Source of the DNA: DASYYE01 sp035946955
GTDB lineage: Bacteria > Actinomycetota > Actinomycetes > Streptosporangiales > Streptosporangiaceae
Assembly: GCA_035946955.1 (NCBI GenBank)
Contig: DASYYE010000345.1
Location: 1-39,255, forward strand
Reading direction: 5' to 3'
Length of the DNA: 39,255 nucleotides
The notes beneath the pieces were generated by a model that did no database searches, was not told where the DNA came from, and was given only the letters and a program-made list of their open reading frames with translations. Every line of letters starts with the position of its first letter. Position 1 is the stretch's first letter. Shown piece after piece: positions 24,827 through 33,613 of this stretch. Position numbers and translations under genes: made by a program.

Positions 24827-26623
24827 CTACCCTTCCCCGCCGCGGTCCGTGGTGTGAGCAGCCAGCGCCCCGAAGGTCGGGTACCTGAATATGTCGTCAG
24901 GGGTCAGCTGGAGGCCGCGCTTTCGCGCCTTGCTGACCAGCCGCAGCACCCGGAGTGAGTCGCCGCCCAGCTCGAAGAAATCGTCGTCGCTGCCGACCTG
25001 GCCGAGCTGAAGGACATCGCACCAGAGCCCGCGCAGGATCGCTGCCGTGCCGTCGCCAGACGCGGGCTCAGGCAGGCGGGACTCAGCGGACGTCGCGGCG
25101 GGGACTGGCACATGGCGCGCCAGGGCCGCCCTGTCGACCTTGCCGTTTGGCGTCCGCGGCAGGGCGTCAACCACGACGAAGGCGCTTGGAACCATCGCGC
25201 GCGGCAACCGCTCGGTGACCTCTGCCCGCAGCCGGCCCTGGTCGATGTCCCCGACGACATAGGCGACGAGGCGTTCCCCGCCGTTGCCGGCTGGCGACGG
25301 GCGGCGCCGGACCGCGACCGCGCTCCTCACCCCGGAGCAGCGCAGCAGCGCGGCCTCGACCTCGGCGGGCTCGATCCGGACGCCGTTGATACTGAGCTGG
25401 TCGTCGAGTCGGCCGGCAAAGTGCAGCACGCCGTCCTCGCCCCACGCCACGACGTCGCCGGTGCGGTAGGTGTGCCCCGCCGACGGGTCGGCGAAGAAAC
25501 GCCCTTCGTCGCTGCCGGCACCGACGTAGCCCGGGCTGACCGCTGGGCCACTGAGGTACAGTTCGCCGGGCTCACCGGTCTCGCAGTGGGTGCCGTCCGG
25601 ACGGCGCACCGTGGCCTGGACGTACGGCAACGGCCGGCCCACGGGCGGTGGGTCGCTCGTGGCGAATTCCGTGATCTCACCGCAGGTGGCGACGACCGTG
25701 CACTCGGTGGGCCCGTAGTTGTTGAACAGCCGGAACGGTGGCCGTGCGGCCGGCGGCTGGGCTAGCCGGTCACCACCTACGAGCATCGTCCGCATGGCGC
25801 ACGTGCCGTCCGCCCGCAGCGGCCAGGCGCCTTGCAGGACATCGACGGCCAGCGGGGTCGGCAGGAAGCACACCGTGATGTGGCGTGATACCAGCCATTC
25901 CACGAGTGCCTCGGCTGACAGCAGCGCGGTGGGCGGCGCGACATGCAAGCACGCACCGGCGGACAGGCACGGCCACACCTCAAGCGCCCAGGCGTCGAAC
26001 GAGGCGCTCGCGACCTGGCTGAACCTGTCGGCAGCGCTGGTGGCGTACTGCTGCGAATACCACCGCTGCAACCGGGCCAGGCCGTCGCGTGTGATCCGGA
26101 CACCTTTCGCCAGACCGGTGGAGCCGGAGGTGTAGCAGACGTAGGCGAGGTCGCAGGAGCCCTCGGCCCAGGGGCGCCCGTCCACCGGCCCTGCCGGCAG
26201 GTCAGCGAAGCCGATGACCGGGACCGCCGGGGGCACGGGGACATCGCCGGGCGTCCCGATGACCGCGCAGGCCCGGGAGTCAGCGAGCATGTGCCCTGCC
26301 CGCTCGGGCGGCTGCTCGGGGTCGACCAGCAGGTATGGCCGCCCGGAGATGAGCACTCCGACCGCGGCCACGACAAGGTCCATGCCGCGTGGCAGCCGGA
26401 CCGCCACCGGGGCGTCGTGCGGTCCCGCCAGGTCCGCGAGCCCAGCGGCGATGCCCAGCGCCCGGTCCAGCAACTGGCCGTAAGTGATCGTGCCGCTCTC
26501 ATCCGACACCGCCGGCGAGCCCGGCCGCGTGTGAGCGGTCTCGATGATGGCGCCAGCGACGCTCCCGGGCACTGCGGTTTCCCGTGAGGCCCGGACAGCC
26601 GGCCCGCTCATCCCGACGGACAC
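24827..26623 (-). CDS. NRPS A-T, predicted leucine-like substrate
   Basis: 598 aa. A domain: YTSGSTGLAKG, FDAWALEVW, NNYGPTEC, YRTGD, LDDQLSINGVRIEPAE and TPNGKVDR. Specificity residues by eye are DALFLGNVVK, one position from the Leu code DAWFLGNVVK that I recall from lipopeptide synthetases. The carrier site is Ser556 in FFELGGDSL. There is no C domain, so condensation must come from elsewhere. GTG 26623 has GGGAG five bases upstream; TTG 26635 is an in-frame alternative. The flanking methyltransferase (31 bp upstream) and radical SAM gene (5 bp downstream) suggest that the loaded amino acid is a C-modified Leu or is modified on the carrier. Confidence 0.9.
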   Translation of the reverse strand: MSVGMSGPAVRASRETAVPGSVAGAIIETAHTRPGSPAVSDESGTITYGQLLDRALGIAAGLADLAGPHDAPVAVRLPRGMDLVVAAVGVLISGRPYLLVDPEQPPERAGHMLADSRACAVIGTPGDVPVPPAVPVIGFADLPAGPVDGRPWAEGSCDLAYVCYTSGSTGLAKGVRITRDGLARLQRWYSQQYATSAADRFSQVASASFDAWALEVWPCLSAGACLHVAPPTALLSAEALVEWLVSRHITVCFLPTPLAVDVLQGAWPLRADGTCAMRTMLVGGDRLAQPPAARPPFRLFNNYGPTECTVVATCGEITEFATSDPPPVGRPLPYVQATVRRPDGTHCETGEPGELYLSGPAVSPGYVGAGSDEGRFFADPSAGHTYRTGDVVAWGEDGVLHFAGRLDDQLSINGVRIEPAEVEAALLRCSGVRSAVAVRRRPSPAGNGGERLVAYVVGDIDQGRLRAEVTERLPRAMVPSAFVVVDALPRTPNGKVDRAALARHVPVPAATSAESRLPEPASGDGTAAILRGLWCDVLQLGQVGSDDDFFELGGDSLRVLRLVSKARKRGLQLTPDDIFRYPTFGALAAHTTDRGGEG

Positions 26624-26654
26624 GTTCTCTCCCAAGTCACCATACGGAGCTGGC

Positions 26655-27647
26655 TCATTTCACGGCTATGAAGAGCCTGCCGCCAGGCAGGCGTTGCGGC
26701 TGCGCAGAGATGTCAGAGAAGCCCGCCTTGGCAAACAGGTCGATCCACTCCTGTTCGGTTGGGAGCTGCACATTCATGAAACTCGCGTGGAGATAACTGA
26801 ACAGTGCGCTGAAACGCCGCTCGCGTTCGTCGGGAACATTGGGAACGGCATCGGTGACTATCACCCGGCCGCCGGGCGCAAGTATCGTGCGGCAGGTCGC
26901 GAGCACCTCCGGCGCCGCTCCCGATGCGACGAGGTCATGCATCACGAACCCGGCATGAATCAGGTCTGCCCCCTCGATCGGGGAAGGGTCCGCCACGAGC
27001 GACTCGATCGCACAGGCGACCACGCTCAGCCGGCCGGCCATCCCTGCGGCGGCCGCGGCCCGCCTGGCCTCTTCGCAGGCGGCCACGTTGATGTCGAGCG
27101 CGACTCCCTTGCTTTCTGGCAGTTCGCGCAGCAGCCGGATCAGCAGGCCGCCGGCGCCGGCCCCGAGATCGACCAGCTTGGCAGGCGGCCGCGCGAGCAC
27201 CGCGGCCGTTATCCCCGGGTAGAACCCCAGCGAGCCTATCCACGCGGCCGAGACCGCGACGCGCACCCCGTCCCGGCTGTGCCGGACCGTCGCCGTGGCC
27301 GGGTCGCGGAAGAACTCTCTCGCGTGAGCGAGGAGCGGGCGGTTCGCATCAATGGCCCATGAGAGGTATCCGGCCGCGTAGCGGAACTCACCGATGTCGG
27401 GGGCCCCCCGGAACTTCGCTCCGGAGCCGTCCGGCGCGAGCTGCTCGGCAAGGCCCGCGGCCGTCAGAGCCGCCAGGTAGCTGGCCATCGGCTGCTCTGC
27501 GGTGCCGGCCCGGGCGGCGAACTCGGCGACGGTGGCAGGCTCCTGGCAGTCGAGCAGGTCAGATACGCCAAGCCGTTCGCCGATCTCCAGCAGGGCTGCC
27601 ACGGCAGCCAGGTCGGCCGCGGCGTCTGGTATGCAATACGAGGTCAT
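26655..27647 (-). CDS. SAM-dependent methyltransferase, resembles alpha-keto acid beta-C-methyltransferases
   Basis: 330 aa: N-terminal helical/winged-helix dimerisation part (1-110), then a class I SAM fold with LVDLGAGAGG and GVALDIN. ATG 27647 follows GGAGG by five bases and overlaps the A-T-C stop (ATGA). Compared from memory with MppJ (mannopeptimycin) and SgvM (viridogrisein), which methylate the beta carbon of alpha-keto acids, the segments FVMHDLV and FSYLHASFMNVQLPTEQEW line up with MppJ segments carrying its two iron-binding His residues. Next to a Leu-like A-T, the SgvM precedent (beta-methyl-leucine from 2-oxoisocaproate) is attractive. An ordinary O-methyltransferase remains possible. 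Confidence 0.8.
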   Translation of the reverse strand: MTSYCIPDAAADLAAVAALLEIGERLGVSDLLDCQEPATVAEFAARAGTAEQPMASYLAALTAAGLAEQLAPDGSGAKFRGAPDIGEFRYAAGYLSWAIDANRPLLAHAREFFRDPATATVRHSRDGVRVAVSAAWIGSLGFYPGITAAVLARPPAKLVDLGAGAGGLLIRLLRELPESKGVALDINVAACEEARRAAAAAGMAGRLSVVACAIESLVADPSPIEGADLIHAGFVMHDLVASGAAPEVLATCRTILAPGGRVIVTDAVPNVPDERERRFSALFSYLHASFMNVQLPTEQEWIDLFAKAGFSDISAQPQRLPGGRLFIAVK

Positions 27648-30600
27648 ATCAGCCTCCGATGGTCCGGATCTGCCTGTGTCTGGGTCCGCGCCTGGCCGAC
27701 GCCAATCGGCCGCCCACAGCCGAGATCCGCGATCGCGGCGGCGTAGTGGTGATGCATACGTTCGGCCCACCCGTCATCAACCTGTTTCCGGTCCCATTCG
27801 AGCCGGATGGTGTACCCGCCATCCCGTAGCCATACCTCCACCGCAATCGGGAAGAGAGGTGCCGCGGTACTGAGTTCCAGCCTCTCCGTCTTGATGGCGT
27901 GGCCCAGATGGAGCTCGGCGGGCGGGTTCGTCTGGAGCAGGAATACGGTCTGCAGCCCATTCCCGCCACGCACGCCACCGGCTGCGCCGAGCATTTCCGG
28001 CAGGGGCAGCGACCGGTGCTCGAGCGCCCCGAGCCATCGGCGGGCGACACTGGCCGCGGCCCCGCGCGGGCTGGCATCGGTGTCGAGCACGACAGGCAGC
28101 AATTCGACGAAGCAGCCCAGCTCATCTTCTGGTACGTGGTCCCTGCCCGCATAGGCGACGCCGACGGCATAGCGACCACGCTCCCCGGCCGCGGCCAGAG
28201 CACGCCCCCACGCCGCGAGGAGCCGGGCTTGGACCACCTCCGCGGCTGGCCGGTCGGCGAGAATCTGGCCCGCCAAGTCGCCCGGATCGCATCTGCCGGC
28301 GTCCACGTTCAGGAACCACCGGCCCACACTGGTGCGGTCGGCGCAGGCTGGGCCGCCCGGCGCAAGAGGCAGCTGGGTGGTCCCGGCGAGCTGGTGGGCC
28401 CAGAACGGCTTCGGATCCGCCTGCGCCACGGCGGGGCGCACCCGCACGGGGCCGCGGGGTGCCACCGGCGGCCTCCCCGCTATCTGGCCGGTGACGACGC
28501 GCCAGGCACGGCCGAGCTCCTTGACCAGCAGGCTCTCTGACCACCCATCGATCAGTACGTGGTGCAGAATGAGCACGACCACCTGCGCTCCGGCGGTGTC
28601 GCGCCCGAGGCAGACCCGCCAGGCCGGACCTCGTTCGAGATCAAATGGCCGGTACCAGCTTTCCGGCAGTCCGGAGGCGAAGTCGGTGGGGTCGTCACAG
28701 GTCTCCACCGGCGCCTGCGTCCCCGGGGCCATGGGAGCGAGGCGGAGGCCGGCCGGCGTGTAGTCGATCCTGGTCCGCAGAGCGGGGTGCTCCTCGGTGA
28801 GCAGCCCGATCGCGGCGGCGAGAGTTTCTGCGGAGATCTCACCTTCGACAATCCGGAAGGCGCAGGCGACCAGCGCCCCGGGATCCCCCGGGCGAACCTG
28901 CTCGCGCAGCCACCAGTCGAGCTGCTGGCCGGTCAGCTCGGTGTCGTCACCAGCCTGCTGGGATGCCAAGGGAAGGCTGGGCAGTTGCACGGCAATGGTG
29001 CTCAGGCGGCGCAGGCGGTAGAGGTCGGAGACCTCGAACACCACACCGAAGGCGACCGAGGTCTGATAGGCGATGCGCATGGCGGACAGGCTGTCCATGC
29101 CTGCCTCGCCAAGGTCTTCGTCGGCGCCAGGCCGGCGACCCTGGATGCCCGCGACTATCTGTTGCAGCCGCGCCACCTCGGGAACATCGCTCAGCGGCGT
29201 CAGCGCATCGAGACCGGGGCCGGTCAGGGCGCGCACGTCGACCTTGCCGTTGCGGGTCAGCGGCAGGCACGCGTGGTGCCGAAGGCGGCCGGGGACCGCG
29301 TAACTGGGCAGGCGGGCGGCACAGGACGAACGGACAGCAGCCGGCCGTTCGGCGCCGTCCGTGGTCGTGTAGTGGCCGACGAGTACGCTCGCGCCGTCGA
29401 TGGCCTCTTCGGCGACCGCGAAGGCCTCGACCACGGACGGTACGGCCCGCATCGCGTTCTCAACCTCGTACAGCTCGATCCGGTTACCGCGGATCTTCAC
29501 CTGCCGGTCACGCCGCCCCGCGAAACGGAGCCGGCCGGCCTGGTCGAACCAGCCGTAGTCCCCGGTCCGGTACAGGCGCTCGCCGTCGGCTTCGATGAAC
29601 TTGGCGGCGGTCAGCTCCGGGTCCCCGAGGTAGCCGGCCGCCAGCCCCTCGCCTCCGATGCAGATCTCGCCAACGGTGCCGGCCGGCGCCTCGCGGTGCG
29701 CGCCGTCCCGGACCGTCACCGTCGTGCGGGGCAGCGGGAAGCCGAGAGGTATGTCGTCCAGTCCCGCCAGCGATGAAGCCGTGAGCGGGTACGTCGTCGC
29801 GAACGCAGTCGTCTCAACGGGGCCGTACCCGGCGAGCAGTGCGGTTCCCGGGTGCGCGCCGAGGAACTTGCGCACGTGGTGGAGGGATATCCGCTCGCCA
29901 CCGGTCATCAGCTGCCGGAACCCGCCCACCGAACTGATGTCGTCCTCCACCAGCCCGCTGAACAGTGAGCTGGTGAGCCAGATCGTGTTAACCCCGCTGT
30001 CACGTGCCCGGTGCATCACATGCGGAGTAACCGGGCCGCCGTCATGGAGCACGACGCGGCCGCCGTGGATCAGCGGTGACCACAGTTCGAGGGTGAGGCC
30101 GTCCCATGGCAGCGGCGAGAGTTGCAGGGTCACCGTCTGCTCGTCGAACGGCGCGTAGGGCACATCGCGGAACCGGGTCAGCGTCCCACGGTGCAGGGCA
30201 AGCACACCCTTTGGTTCCCCGGTGCTGCCTGAGGTGAAGAACACACAGCACGGGTCGCTGCCGTGGATGACAGGCAGCCCGGTCCGCCCCCGGCTGCCGT
30301 CGGCGGCGCAGACCTGGTCCGGCACCTGGATGGCCCCGGGCAACGTGGCGTCCTGGCCGGCGCTGCCCAGCCGCAGGCTGGTCGCTGCCATGCCGTGCGC
30401 CCGCTCAAGCGTGGCCGCTGGCCAGCGTTCGTCGGCGGCGATGTAGGCCCCGCCGGCCATCAGCACACCCAGCAAGGTGGTGACCATCGCGAATGACCGC
30501 GGGGCCGTCACCAGAACCAGGTCACCGGGGCCCGTCCCGCGGTCGATGAGCCCGGCCGCGGTCGCACCTGCCGCGGCGACGAGCTCGCCATAGGTCAGCG

Positions 30601-30691
30601 CCTCCTCGCCTCGCTGAACGGCGATCGCGTCCGGCCGCGCGGCCGCCTGCTGGATGACCGAGTCATGGATGGTTTCCGGGGGACGAGGCAT
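27644..30691 (-). CDS. NRPS A-T-C, predicted Val/Ile-like substrate
   Basis: 1015 aa. A domain: FFTSGSTGEPKG (about 152), GYGPVETT, YRTGDYG (about 374), RNGKVDVR lysine. Specificity residues by eye are DGLWMGGAFK, close to the Val code DAFWIGGTFK. Carrier Ser534 is in GEAGMDSLS, a variant more like polyketide carriers. The C domain has intact HHVLIDG (710-716). ATG 30691 lies 3 bp after the hydratase stop with only a weak ribosome site, so coupling to the hydratase is likely. That junction suggests that this module could activate the amino acid made by the hydratase-aldolase-dehydrogenase set. Like 13784-17044 it has A-T-C order and needs a separate acceptor carrier. Confidence 0.92.
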   Translation of the reverse strand: MPRPPETIHDSVIQQAAARPDAIAVQRGEEALTYGELVAAAGATAAGLIDRGTGPGDLVLVTAPRSFAMVTTLLGVLMAGGAYIAADERWPAATLERAHGMAATSLRLGSAGQDATLPGAIQVPDQVCAADGSRGRTGLPVIHGSDPCCVFFTSGSTGEPKGVLALHRGTLTRFRDVPYAPFDEQTVTLQLSPLPWDGLTLELWSPLIHGGRVVLHDGGPVTPHVMHRARDSGVNTIWLTSSLFSGLVEDDISSVGGFRQLMTGGERISLHHVRKFLGAHPGTALLAGYGPVETTAFATTYPLTASSLAGLDDIPLGFPLPRTTVTVRDGAHREAPAGTVGEICIGGEGLAAGYLGDPELTAAKFIEADGERLYRTGDYGWFDQAGRLRFAGRRDRQVKIRGNRIELYEVENAMRAVPSVVEAFAVAEEAIDGASVLVGHYTTTDGAERPAAVRSSCAARLPSYAVPGRLRHHACLPLTRNGKVDVRALTGPGLDALTPLSDVPEVARLQQIVAGIQGRRPGADEDLGEAGMDSLSAMRIAYQTSVAFGVVFEVSDLYRLRRLSTIAVQLPSLPLASQQAGDDTELTGQQLDWWLREQVRPGDPGALVACAFRIVEGEISAETLAAAIGLLTEEHPALRTRIDYTPAGLRLAPMAPGTQAPVETCDDPTDFASGLPESWYRPFDLERGPAWRVCLGRDTAGAQVVVLILHHVLIDGWSESLLVKELGRAWRVVTGQIAGRPPVAPRGPVRVRPAVAQADPKPFWAHQLAGTTQLPLAPGGPACADRTSVGRWFLNVDAGRCDPGDLAGQILADRPAAEVVQARLLAAWGRALAAAGERGRYAVGVAYAGRDHVPEDELGCFVELLPVVLDTDASPRGAAASVARRWLGALEHRSLPLPEMLGAAGGVRGGNGLQTVFLLQTNPPAELHLGHAIKTERLELSTAAPLFPIAVEVWLRDGGYTIRLEWDRKQVDDGWAERMHHHYAAAIADLGCGRPIGVGQARTQTQADPDHRRLI

Positions 30692-30693
30692 GG

Positions 30694-31479
30694 CTAGACC
30701 ATCCGGAGCGACACGGCGCCGAAGTTTTCGAAGCGGGCATGTGCGGTACTCCCCGCGGATACGTCCACGGCCCCCACCCAGGCGCCTGCCAGGACCAGGT
30801 CGCCCGTGGGAAGGCTCTCGCCGCGCCGCGAGAGCAGCCGCACCAGGCATGCGACGGACCCTGCCGGGCCGTCGATCACGGCACGCCCGTCGGCAGCTTG
30901 TGTGTGCCCATCGACCTCGAACACCACGCGCTCTGCGAGCAGGTCGTGACCGTCCAGCGCGACCCCGTCCCCGCACACCACAGCCGCGCACGATGCGTTG
31001 TCCGCCACGGTGTCGACGAGCCGGATCGCCCAGTTGCCAATCCGGCTGTCGAGCAGTTCCAGCACTGGGACGACTTGCGATGTGCATGCGAGCACGTCCG
31101 CCGCGGTCACCGCGTCCCCCGACAGCTCAGCCCCGATCCGGAAGGCAAGCTCTACCTCAACCTTCGGCGAGATGAGCTGTCCGGTTTCGATCGCTGCCCC
31201 GCTGGGATAGACCATTCGATCGGTCAGGAACCCGGAATCGGGCTGGTCAATTTTGAACATGGCACGGATGGCCTCGCTCGTCGCACCGATCTTGTGCCCG
31301 ACGAGGACCGCTCCGTCCGCAAGGGCCAGCCTGCGAACTTCGCGCTGGATGCAGTAGGCATCGTCCACGGTGAGCGCGGGATAGCGCGCTGAGATGGGAG
31401 GGACAGGCCGCGCCTCTCTCAGGGCCAGGGCAAGTTCCCGCGCCAGTTCCTCATACAGGGAAACGGTCCTGGTGACGAT
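30694..31479 (-). CDS. 2-oxopent-4-enoate hydratase family protein (MhpD/DmpE-like), probable ATC start
   Basis: 261 aa when read from ATC 31479. Family enzymes hydrate 2-oxopent-4-enoate to 4-hydroxy-2-oxovalerate or decarboxylate oxalocrotonate. Seen: GHKIGATSEAI, the metal-site EVELAFRIG and VLELLDSRI, GPAGSVACLVRLL and PTGDLVLAGAWVGAVDV. The first ATG/GTG start, GTG 31368, would give 224 aa and cut off a well-conserved N-terminus (PPISARYPALTVDDAYCIQ follows the usual pattern). The frame stays open upstream, a GGAGG lies nine bases before ATC 31479, and no ATG, GTG or TTG occurs in the extension. The resulting length matches the family (about 260). In this cluster the reaction may run as a dehydration of a 4-hydroxy-2-oxo acid. 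It lies 23 bp after the aldolase gene. Confidence 0.82.
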   Translation of the reverse strand: MVTRTVSLYEELARELALALREARPVPPISARYPALTVDDAYCIQREVRRLALADGAVLVGHKIGATSEAIRAMFKIDQPDSGFLTDRMVYPSGAAIETGQLISPKVEVELAFRIGAELSGDAVTAADVLACTSQVVPVLELLDSRIGNWAIRLVDTVADNASCAAVVCGDGVALDGHDLLAERVVFEVDGHTQAADGRAVIDGPAGSVACLVRLLSRRGESLPTGDLVLAGAWVGAVDVSAGSTAHARFENFGAVSLRMV

Positions 31480-31488
31480 GGCGACGAA

Positions 31489-31493
31489 CCTCC
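31489..31493 (-). promoter_or_regulatory. Ribosome binding site GGAGG that places the hydratase start
   Basis: GGAGG on the minus strand (within GGAAGGAGG), directly after the aldolase stop and nine bases before ATC 31479. It is the strongest Shine-Dalgarno match near this gene and is more than 110 bases from the first conventional start codon, so it argues for initiation at ATC or another non-standard codon. Confidence 0.6.
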
Positions 31494-31502
31494 TTCCAAT
31501 GG

Positions 31503-32570
31503 TCAGCGGTCCGCGGGAACCAGTTCCGGGTCGCGTTCATTTCGGTCGGCTGGCCGGGCCGCGGCCAGCGCCATTCCGACCTGGATGATCATGTCCTCCT
31601 GCCCAGCCACGACCCGCCGACGGCCGAGTTCGAGCAGGATCTCGCGCGCATCGACATTGAACCGCTCCGCGGCCCGTCTCGCCGGGGCGGCGAAGCCGGA
31701 AAATACACCCGCGATGCCACTGGTGATGGTGATGCCGTCATTGGTCGGAACGTGCTTGACGAAAGTGGACTCCGCGAGTTCTCCTGCGTCCAGGGCATGA
31801 AAGAGGTCCAGCCTGCCCTGGAGGTTTCTGGCCTGGAGGTTGGCAGCAACCAATTCCAGCGGAGCATTGCCCGCCCCCGCACCGAAGCCGCGGGCGGTGA
31901 CGTCGACGATCGCGGCACCCACGTCGATGGCCTCCATGCTGTTCGCCACCGACAAGCCCAGGTTGTTGTGCCCATGGAATCCCACGGCGACATCCAGGCC
32001 CTCGACCAGTGTCCCGATCTTCGCGCGAACGTCGGCCGACGTATAAGCTCCTGCCGAATCCATGATCACGATTGCTTCGGCACCATAACTCTGCATCAGC
32101 CGCGCCTGCTTGAGCAGTTCGCCGGCAGAAATCATATGGGTCATCATGAGCATTCCTTTGACAGGCACGCCCATATTCTTCAGCAAGGTGATCTGCTGCC
32201 GGGTGACGTCCGCCTCGGTGCAGTGGGCACCTACCCGCACTTCGTCAACGCCGCAGTCAAGCGCTGGCCGCAGGTCGCGTTCTACGCATGCGAAGCCAGG
32301 CATCGACAATACTCCGAGCCGGGTGTTGCGCAGTTGGGCCTTGGCGGCCTGCAGCATCTCACGGTCGCTGATCGCCGCTAGCCCAACTTGAATCGACGAC
32401 GCACCCAGGCCGTTGCCGTGGCCGACTTCCAGTACGTCCAGGCCGGCCAGCTCAGCGGCGCGTGCGTAGGCACTGATGTCGTCCGCGCCGAGTTGGTGCC
32501 GGACGGCGTGATTGCCATCGCGCAGGGTTGTATCGCACAGCGTCAGCGAACCGCTCGCGGGCCCGCTCAT
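31503..32570 (-). CDS. 4-hydroxy-2-oxovalerate aldolase homologue (DmpG/MhpE/NikB family)
   Basis: 355 aa TIM-barrel pyruvate aldolase of the HMGL-like superfamily. LCDTTLRDGNHAVRHQ carries the catalytic Arg17 and metal-ligand Asp18; GFHGHNNLG carries the metal His pair. The C-terminal helical part, which binds the dehydrogenase partner, is present. ATG 32570 overlaps the dehydrogenase stop (ATGA), the usual arrangement for channelling pairs. Family enzymes cleave 4-hydroxy-2-oxo acids to pyruvate and an aldehyde, reversibly. As I recall, the homologue NikB joins picolinaldehyde to 2-oxobutyrate in nikkomycin biosynthesis. In an NRPS operon the synthetic direction is the sensible reading. Confidence 0.93.
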   Translation of the reverse strand: MSGPASGSLTLCDTTLRDGNHAVRHQLGADDISAYARAAELAGLDVLEVGHGNGLGASSIQVGLAAISDREMLQAAKAQLRNTRLGVLSMPGFACVERDLRPALDCGVDEVRVGAHCTEADVTRQQITLLKNMGVPVKGMLMMTHMISAGELLKQARLMQSYGAEAIVIMDSAGAYTSADVRAKIGTLVEGLDVAVGFHGHNNLGLSVANSMEAIDVGAAIVDVTARGFGAGAGNAPLELVAANLQARNLQGRLDLFHALDAGELAESTFVKHVPTNDGITITSGIAGVFSGFAAPARRAAERFNVDAREILLELGRRRVVAGQEDMIIQVGMALAAARPADRNERDPELVPADR

Positions 32571-33526
32571 GAGCACGCCGCCATCGCCCGAGCCTCGGCC
32601 AATGCCACACCAGCGCATGTGATGATGTCGAGGTTTCCCGCGTAGGGCGGCAGCCAGTCACCTCTGCCCTGGACCTCGGCACTCACCATTATCCTTTCCT
32701 CGGTCGATATCGGGGGGACGACAATGCGGTAGCCGGGCACATAAGCCTGGATCCTGGCCTCCATGTCCTCGACGGCCAATCTGAGCGCCGACATGTCCAC
32801 CGCCTCGTCCGACCGGACCGCGATCGTGTTGCGCATGACAACCTCAGGTTTAGCGGGGCTGATGACAAGAATGGTTTTCGTAGCCTCCGCGCCACATATC
32901 TCACGGGTAGCACGCTCAGTGACCTCGACGTACTCATCGATATTTGCCCTGGTCGCTGGGCCGACACTGACCGCCGCGCTGGTCGAGGCTATTTCAAGGT
33001 AACGGAGGCGTTCCGCAGCGACCTGCTGCATGCAGTGGCCAATAGGCACCGCCGCCTGGCCACCACAGCTAATCATGCTCACGTACTGCTCACCAAGACA
33101 GTCATCCAGGTTGAGCGCGGGGATGCAGAGCTTGCCCAGGTTGGCCGGCGTCAGGTCTATCACCTGCACCCCGAGTGGCCGGAGCACTTCCCAGTGCGCC
33201 TTCGCGTCTGCCGCCGAAGTCGCGTCGAAAACGACGTCGAAGCTGTCCCGCAGGTCGGCTACTGCCTTGATGCCGTGCGTGCTGGTAGTGACCCCTTTGG
33301 CCCTGGCCCGCTGGATCCCGGCAGAGTCCGCGCGGCGCCCCGCGAAGAGTTCACAGCTCAGATACTGGGACGCCATCACCTTGAGCAGCAGGTCAGTCCC
33401 AACGTTGCCCGTCCCGATGATCGCGGTACGAAGCCGCGGCTCCGATTTGCCGCCATCTTTACGGTGAGTTTGGTCCTCTCCTTGCCTCTTACTCGACTGC
33501 TGTTCACCAGCGATCACAGAGCCCAT
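32567..33526 (-). CDS. Acylating acetaldehyde dehydrogenase homologue (DmpF/MhpF/NikA family)
   Basis: 319 aa. NAD-binding IIGTGNVGTDLL follows an unusual hydrophilic N-terminal extension of about 32 residues; no later in-frame ATG, GTG or TTG precedes the Rossmann strand apart from GTG at codon 4. The catalytic Cys154 is in SMISCGGQAAVP, and LTPANLGK is typical. The enzyme interconverts aldehyde and acyl-CoA with NAD and CoA and forms a channelling complex with its aldolase. Here, reduction of acetyl-CoA (or another acyl-CoA) to the aldehyde for the aldolase is proposed, as with NikA and picolinyl-CoA. It is the first gene after a 278-bp gap, so it probably begins a transcript that runs to the exporter genes. 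Confidence 0.93.
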   Translation of the reverse strand: MGSVIAGEQQSSKRQGEDQTHRKDGGKSEPRLRTAIIGTGNVGTDLLLKVMASQYLSCELFAGRRADSAGIQRARAKGVTTSTHGIKAVADLRDSFDVVFDATSAADAKAHWEVLRPLGVQVIDLTPANLGKLCIPALNLDDCLGEQYVSMISCGGQAAVPIGHCMQQVAAERLRYLEIASTSAAVSVGPATRANIDEYVEVTERATREICGAEATKTILVISPAKPEVVMRNTIAVRSDEAVDMSALRLAVEDMEARIQAYVPGYRIVVPPISTEERIMVSAEVQGRGDWLPPYAGNLDIITCAGVALAEARAMAACS

Positions 33527-33613
33527 AAGGAATCACTCGTCCAGCTACACTCGGGTCCTTTTATGCTATGACGTTCCCCGCTGTCCGATCCTATACGTTA
33601 CAGCAGGTTCAAT

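Noticed and set aside
21739..26623. Acyl-CoA dehydrogenase plus A-T read as a prolyl-to-pyrrolyl system (PltE/PltF/PltL type)
   Set aside because: The A-domain residues are Leu-like, not the Pro code, and the dehydrogenase ends with the general IYGGSTE pattern.
31107..31368. Hydratase annotated from GTG 31368 as a truncated 224-aa protein
   Set aside because: Conserved N-terminal family sequence and a strong ribosome site lie upstream in the same frame, so the gene is more likely full length with a rare start codon.
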